Assembly (NCBI GenBank): GCA_948465625.1
Contig: CAOJXM010000028.1
Location: 1-9,069, forward strand
Direction of reading: 5' to 3'
From: an uncultured Clostridium sp.
GTDB lineage: Bacteria; Bacillota; Clostridia; TANB77; CAG-508
DNA: 9,069 nt
Numbering within the stretch: position 1 is the stretch's first letter; every line of letters begins with the position of its first letter. A program made the translations under genes and the position numbers. Shown in pieces: positions 6,547-9,069 of the stretch. The notes beneath the pieces are model-generated. The model made no database searches. It saw only the letters and a program-made list of their open reading frames with translations, and was not told the DNA's origin.

Positions 6547-8271
6547 TTATTCTATTTCTTTTAATACTGCTTGCTTTAGTTCTTCTAATTTATTATTTGA
6601 TTGTTCATTTGTTTGTGCTTTGATTCCCATGTAGAATTTTATTTTAGGTTCGGTTCCAGATGGACGTACACAACACCATCCATTGTCTTCTAAGTCATAA
6701 TATAGTACGTTTGATTTTGGTAGATTGATGGTTGTTGTTTCTTTTGTTAATAGGTTTTTGCTTTGGCTTGTGTGATAGTCTTTTGCTTGTATGATTTTAT
6801 AGGTTCCAAATTGGGTTGGTACATTTTTTCTTAGTTTTTCTAAAATTGCTTGTATTTTTTCTGCTCCTTCTGCTCCTTCCATTGTTAAGGATACGATGCC
6901 TTCTTTGTAATAACCATATTTTTCATATAGGTTTATCATTTGATCCCATAGGGTTAATCCTTGTTTTTTATAAAATGCTGCTGCCTCACACAGTAACATA
7001 ACTGCTACTATGGCGTCTTTGTCTCTTGCATGGGTTCCTACTAAACAACCATAACTTTCTTCAAATCCAAATACGTATTCTTTTTCTTTGCTTTCTTCGA
7101 ATTTTTTGATTTGCTCTCCAATGTATTTGAAACCAGTTAGTACATTAATTAATTCTAATTTATATTCTTTTGCTATGGCATCTGCCATGTTGGTTGATAC
7201 GATTGATTTGATTAAGGTTCCATTGTTTGGTAAGGTTCCTTTTTCTTGTTTTTGTGATAAGATGTATTCTGCTATTATCATGGCTGACATGTTTCCTGTA
7301 AAACTCATGTATTCTCCTGTTTTACTGTCTTTTGCATAGACTCCTAATCGGTCAGCATCTGGATCGGTTGCTAATACGATATCTGCATTTTCTTTTTTAG
7401 CAAGTTTTAGTGCTAATTCAAATGCTTCTTCTGCTTCTGGATTGGGATAACTTACGGTTGGAAAGTTTCCATCTGGTTTTTCTTGTTCTGGTACAATGTA
7501 TACTTGCTCAAATCCAATTTCTTTTAATATGGTTTGTACTGGTATGTTTCCTGTTCCATGTAGTGGTGTGTAGACGATTTTGATGTTTTTTTGTTGTTCT
7601 TTTATGATTTCTGGATGAATGACTTGCTTCTTTAATGCTTGTATGTATTTTTCATCTATTTCTTTTCCAATGATATGGTACAGTCCTTGTTTCATTGCTT
7701 GTTCTTTTTCTATTTTTTTTATGTTTGAGTAGTCTTCTACTTTTTTTACTTCTTCTATGATTTCTTTGTCTTTTGGTGCTACTATTTGTGCTCCATCTTC
7801 CCAATATACTTTGTATCCATTATATTCTGGTGGATTATGACTTGCTGTAATCATAATTCCTGCTGTTGCACCTAATTCTCTTACGGCAAAGGATAGTTCT
7901 GGTACTGGCCTTAAGCTTTCAAATACATGGGTTTTGATTCCATTTGCATTTAAACATAAGGCGGTTTGTTCACTAAATTCTTTTGACATATTTCGCGAGT
8001 CATAGGCTATGGCTACTCCTTTTTCTTGTGCATTTTGTTTTATGATGTAATTGGCTAATCCTTGGGTTGCTTTGGTTACGGTATATTGGTTCATTCGATT
8101 GGTTCCTATTCCAATGACGCCTCTTAATCCTGCTGTTCCAAATTCTAGTTCTTTATAAAATCTATCTTTTATTTCTTCTTCGTTATTTTTGATTTTTTCT
8201 AATTCTTTTTTGTCTTTTTCCTCTAGCATTGGGTTTTTACACCATTCTTCATATCTTGTTTTATATTCCAT
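6547..8271 (-). CDS. pgcA: Alpha-phosphoglucomutase / phosphomannomutase (PgcA type)
   Basis: This cytoplasmic enzyme of the alpha-D-phosphohexomutase superfamily interconverts hexose 6-phosphate and hexose 1-phosphate (glucose and probably mannose). All four active-site elements are present: the phosphoserine loop TASHNPPEYNGYK with S144, the Mg-binding loop DPDADRLG (303-310), the sugar-specificity loop GFEESYG (402-408) and the phosphate-binding loop RPSGTEPKIK (536-545). At 574 residues it matches the length of Firmicute PgcA. The start at 8271 is supported by AGGAGGA (complement of 8278-8284) six bases upstream. It has its own promoter and follows an interrupted UDPGP-family gene by 88 bases. 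Its product, hexose 1-phosphate, is the substrate class used by such pyrophosphorylases, so the pair fits UDP-sugar supply for glycolipid, teichoic acid or capsule. The exact sugar preference cannot be read from sequence alone. Confidence 0.96.
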   Translation of the reverse strand: MEYKTRYEEWCKNPMLEEKDKKELEKIKNNEEEIKDRFYKELEFGTAGLRGVIGIGTNRMNQYTVTKATQGLANYIIKQNAQEKGVAIAYDSRNMSKEFSEQTALCLNANGIKTHVFESLRPVPELSFAVRELGATAGIMITASHNPPEYNGYKVYWEDGAQIVAPKDKEIIEEVKKVEDYSNIKKIEKEQAMKQGLYHIIGKEIDEKYIQALKKQVIHPEIIKEQQKNIKIVYTPLHGTGNIPVQTILKEIGFEQVYIVPEQEKPDGNFPTVSYPNPEAEEAFELALKLAKKENADIVLATDPDADRLGVYAKDSKTGEYMSFTGNMSAMIIAEYILSQKQEKGTLPNNGTLIKSIVSTNMADAIAKEYKLELINVLTGFKYIGEQIKKFEESKEKEYVFGFEESYGCLVGTHARDKDAIVAVMLLCEAAAFYKKQGLTLWDQMINLYEKYGYYKEGIVSLTMEGAEGAEKIQAILEKLRKNVPTQFGTYKIIQAKDYHTSQSKNLLTKETTTINLPKSNVLYYDLEDNGWCCVRPSGTEPKIKFYMGIKAQTNEQSNNKLEELKQAVLKEIE

Positions 8272-8296
8272 TTTTTTTCCTCCTATCTCTATGGTG

Positions 8297-8325
8297 ATTT
8301 TACTATAGATTTAAAAAAATATCAA
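8297..8325 (-). promoter_or_regulatory. Promoter of the pgcA-orphan operon
   Basis: On the minus strand TTGATA (8325-8320), a 17-base spacer and TAAAAT (8302-8297) form a good sigma-70/SigA promoter. Transcription would begin near 8291, about 20 bases before the ATG at 8271 and just upstream of the ribosome binding site. The -35 box lies in the 3' arm of the preceding hairpin. Confidence 0.65.
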
Positions 8326-8352
8326 CAATCTTTCTACGGATTCTTGATATTT
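8313..8352 (-). terminator. AT-rich terminator-like hairpin after the UDPGP-family gene
   Basis: On the minus strand AAATATCAA (8352-8344) pairs with TTGATATTT (8325-8317). After a C/C mismatch, GATT/AATC pairs close an eight-base loop. The stem is followed by a T run ending at 8313. It begins eight bases after the stop codon at 8360. The stem is AU-rich, so it may be leaky and let some transcripts read into pgcA. Confidence 0.5.
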
Positions 8353-8359
8353 TATATTT

Positions 8360-8959
8360 TTATTTTTTTCTATTTCTAATAAAGTTTAAGTATAGTTGTT
8401 TTGCTGTTTCTGGGCTGTCTACTCCTTCTGCATTTTTGACTGGTGCAAATTCTTCTTCTCTTTTTACTCTCATGATTGCCATGTCTTCTAGTCTTTCGAA
8501 TGCATCAAAGATGAAGGCTTCGAATTTATAGGCGTTTGGCTCAGTTGGTTCGATTAGATTTCCATTTTCATCTATGTATTTGGCTTTTTTGAAGGCACTA
8601 TGGTATGGTAATTTGTTGGTTGCAATTTCTTCTAATGCTTTGATGTTAAATAGATTGCATAAGATGTGTGATTCTCCATATAATAATTCGCCTTGGTTGT
8701 CTACTGCTTCTGCCATTTCGTCTGTTATTTCGGTATATTCGATTACGTTTGGCTTTTTATTTCTTCTACAGAATACGCCTACTCTTTCTTTTGGATTGTT
8801 TTTTACAACTGATTTTCCAGCTGCTAAACAGTTTCTTTCTAAGGCTAATCCAGTTAATAGTGGATCTACCATTTTTGCTAATATATTGTCTACTCCTGCT
8901 ATGAATACCCATTTGATGCCTCTTGTTTTCATGTCTTGTAGGACTCCACTTTTTCTCAT
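8360..8959 (-). CDS. UDP-sugar pyrophosphorylase (UAP/UDPGP family), C-terminal half of an interrupted gene
   Basis: The family (PF01704) makes UDP-sugars from UTP and a sugar 1-phosphate; UAP-type members use GlcNAc-1-P or GalNAc-1-P, others glucose-1-P. The 199 residues contain IKWVFIAGVDNIL (15-27), ERVGV (58-62), IEYTE (73-77), PYH (118-120), PNAYKFEAFIFDAF (141-154), REEEFAPVKNAEG (167-179) and SPETA (182-186). These resemble the C-terminal half of eukaryote-type UDP-GlcNAc pyrophosphorylases. The nucleotide-binding N-terminal half lies upstream, mostly outside the window. The ATG at 8959 is an internal Met, not a natural start: homologous sequence continues in frame (17 codons with the GHGG motif) up to a TAA at 9013-9011. 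A GGAGGA twelve bases before the ATG arises from glycine codons. Alone, this fragment should be inactive. Confidence 0.72.
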   Translation of the reverse strand: MRKSGVLQDMKTRGIKWVFIAGVDNILAKMVDPLLTGLALERNCLAAGKSVVKNNPKERVGVFCRRNKKPNVIEYTEITDEMAEAVDNQGELLYGESHILCNLFNIKALEEIATNKLPYHSAFKKAKYIDENGNLIEPTEPNAYKFEAFIFDAFERLEDMAIMRVKREEEFAPVKNAEGVDSPETAKQLYLNFIRNRKK

Positions 8960-9069
8960 TGCCTCAAAGATTCCTCCATGTCCATCTGCTGCTTCTTTTA
9001 CTTTTCCAGTTTAATCTACTAATATTTTTCCGTCTTTTACTACCATTGGTAGTTCTCATTTGATAAAGA
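8960..9069 (-). pseudogene. Upstream part of the UDPGP-family gene with two in-frame stop codons
   Basis: Continuing the frame upstream of 8959 gives TGKVKEAADGHGGIFEA, then TAA (9013-9011), then ELPMVVKDGKILVD, then TGA (9058-9056), then FIK to the window edge. The 'ELP...GKIL...GK...A..G.GG' order is what I expect just before the catalytic half of this family. The reading frame is thus preserved with no indels but is broken twice by single codons. This could be a decaying gene or base errors near a sequence end; the N-terminal half cannot be seen. Confidence 0.6.

Noticed and set aside
8574..9014. Plus-strand frames (146 and 78 residues) over the right end
   Set aside because: They are antisense to clear UDPGP-family motifs, have no family resemblance, and are composed of Leu/Phe/Ser-rich low-complexity sequence.
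1..9069. Defence system, phage, IS element or CRISPR array
   Set aside because: I found no repeat-spacer pattern, transposase, integrase, nuclease or restriction motifs in any credible frame.

Overview
The window looks like chromosomal DNA of a low-GC, anaerobic Gram-positive bacterium, most plausibly a Clostridia-type Firmicute, perhaps uncultured. The reasons are strong AT bias, AGGAGG-type ribosome binding sites, TTGAC(A/T)-N17-TAxAAT promoters, a PgcA-type phosphohexomutase, and a giant 2-hydroxyacyl-CoA dehydratase activase-like protein, a family typical of strict anaerobes. The assignment to a lineage is inference. I see no IS element, phage gene, CRISPR array, tRNA or rRNA.

Layout. 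At 1-45 is the start of a minus-strand gene leaving the window, with a basic then hydrophobic N-terminus. A divergent intergenic region with a good promoter then leads into a hemolysin III/PAQR-family membrane protein (195-857, +). After about 220 bp holding terminator candidates and a textbook promoter comes a long plus-strand reading frame (1079-5440) for a giant activase-related protein: two ASKHA ATPase domains, a Cys4 motif, DUF2229 and an HgdB-like C-terminal part. This frame is interrupted once, by an in-frame TAG at 3092-3094, and is otherwise continuous. It therefore reads as two adjacent CDSs that are really one gene. A perfect 17-bp hairpin (5440-5479) separates it from the convergent minus-strand genes.

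The minus-strand cluster, in transcription order, is: an interrupted UDP-sugar pyrophosphorylase (UAP/UDPGP family) whose C-terminal half is intact but which has in-frame TAA and TGA codons near the right edge; a terminator-like hairpin whose 3' arm contains the -35 box of the next promoter; an intact phosphoglucomutase/phosphomannomutase (6547-8271); and a 341-residue Q-rich protein of unknown function with internal repeats (5478-6503). The first two suggest sugar-phosphate isomerisation followed by UDP-sugar synthesis for envelope or glycan precursors. The role of the third is unknown.

The main points for a second look are: (i) the amber codon splitting the activase in an otherwise conserved block; (ii) the two further nonsense codons in the UDPGP gene, which together with (i) pose a question of pseudogene, recoding or assembly error; (iii) a strong strand-dependent codon bias, G/T-ending on + and A-ending on -; and (iv) the repeat-containing orphan protein. 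I do not see a convincing new multi-gene system, and the window is otherwise ordinary housekeeping or metabolic DNA.
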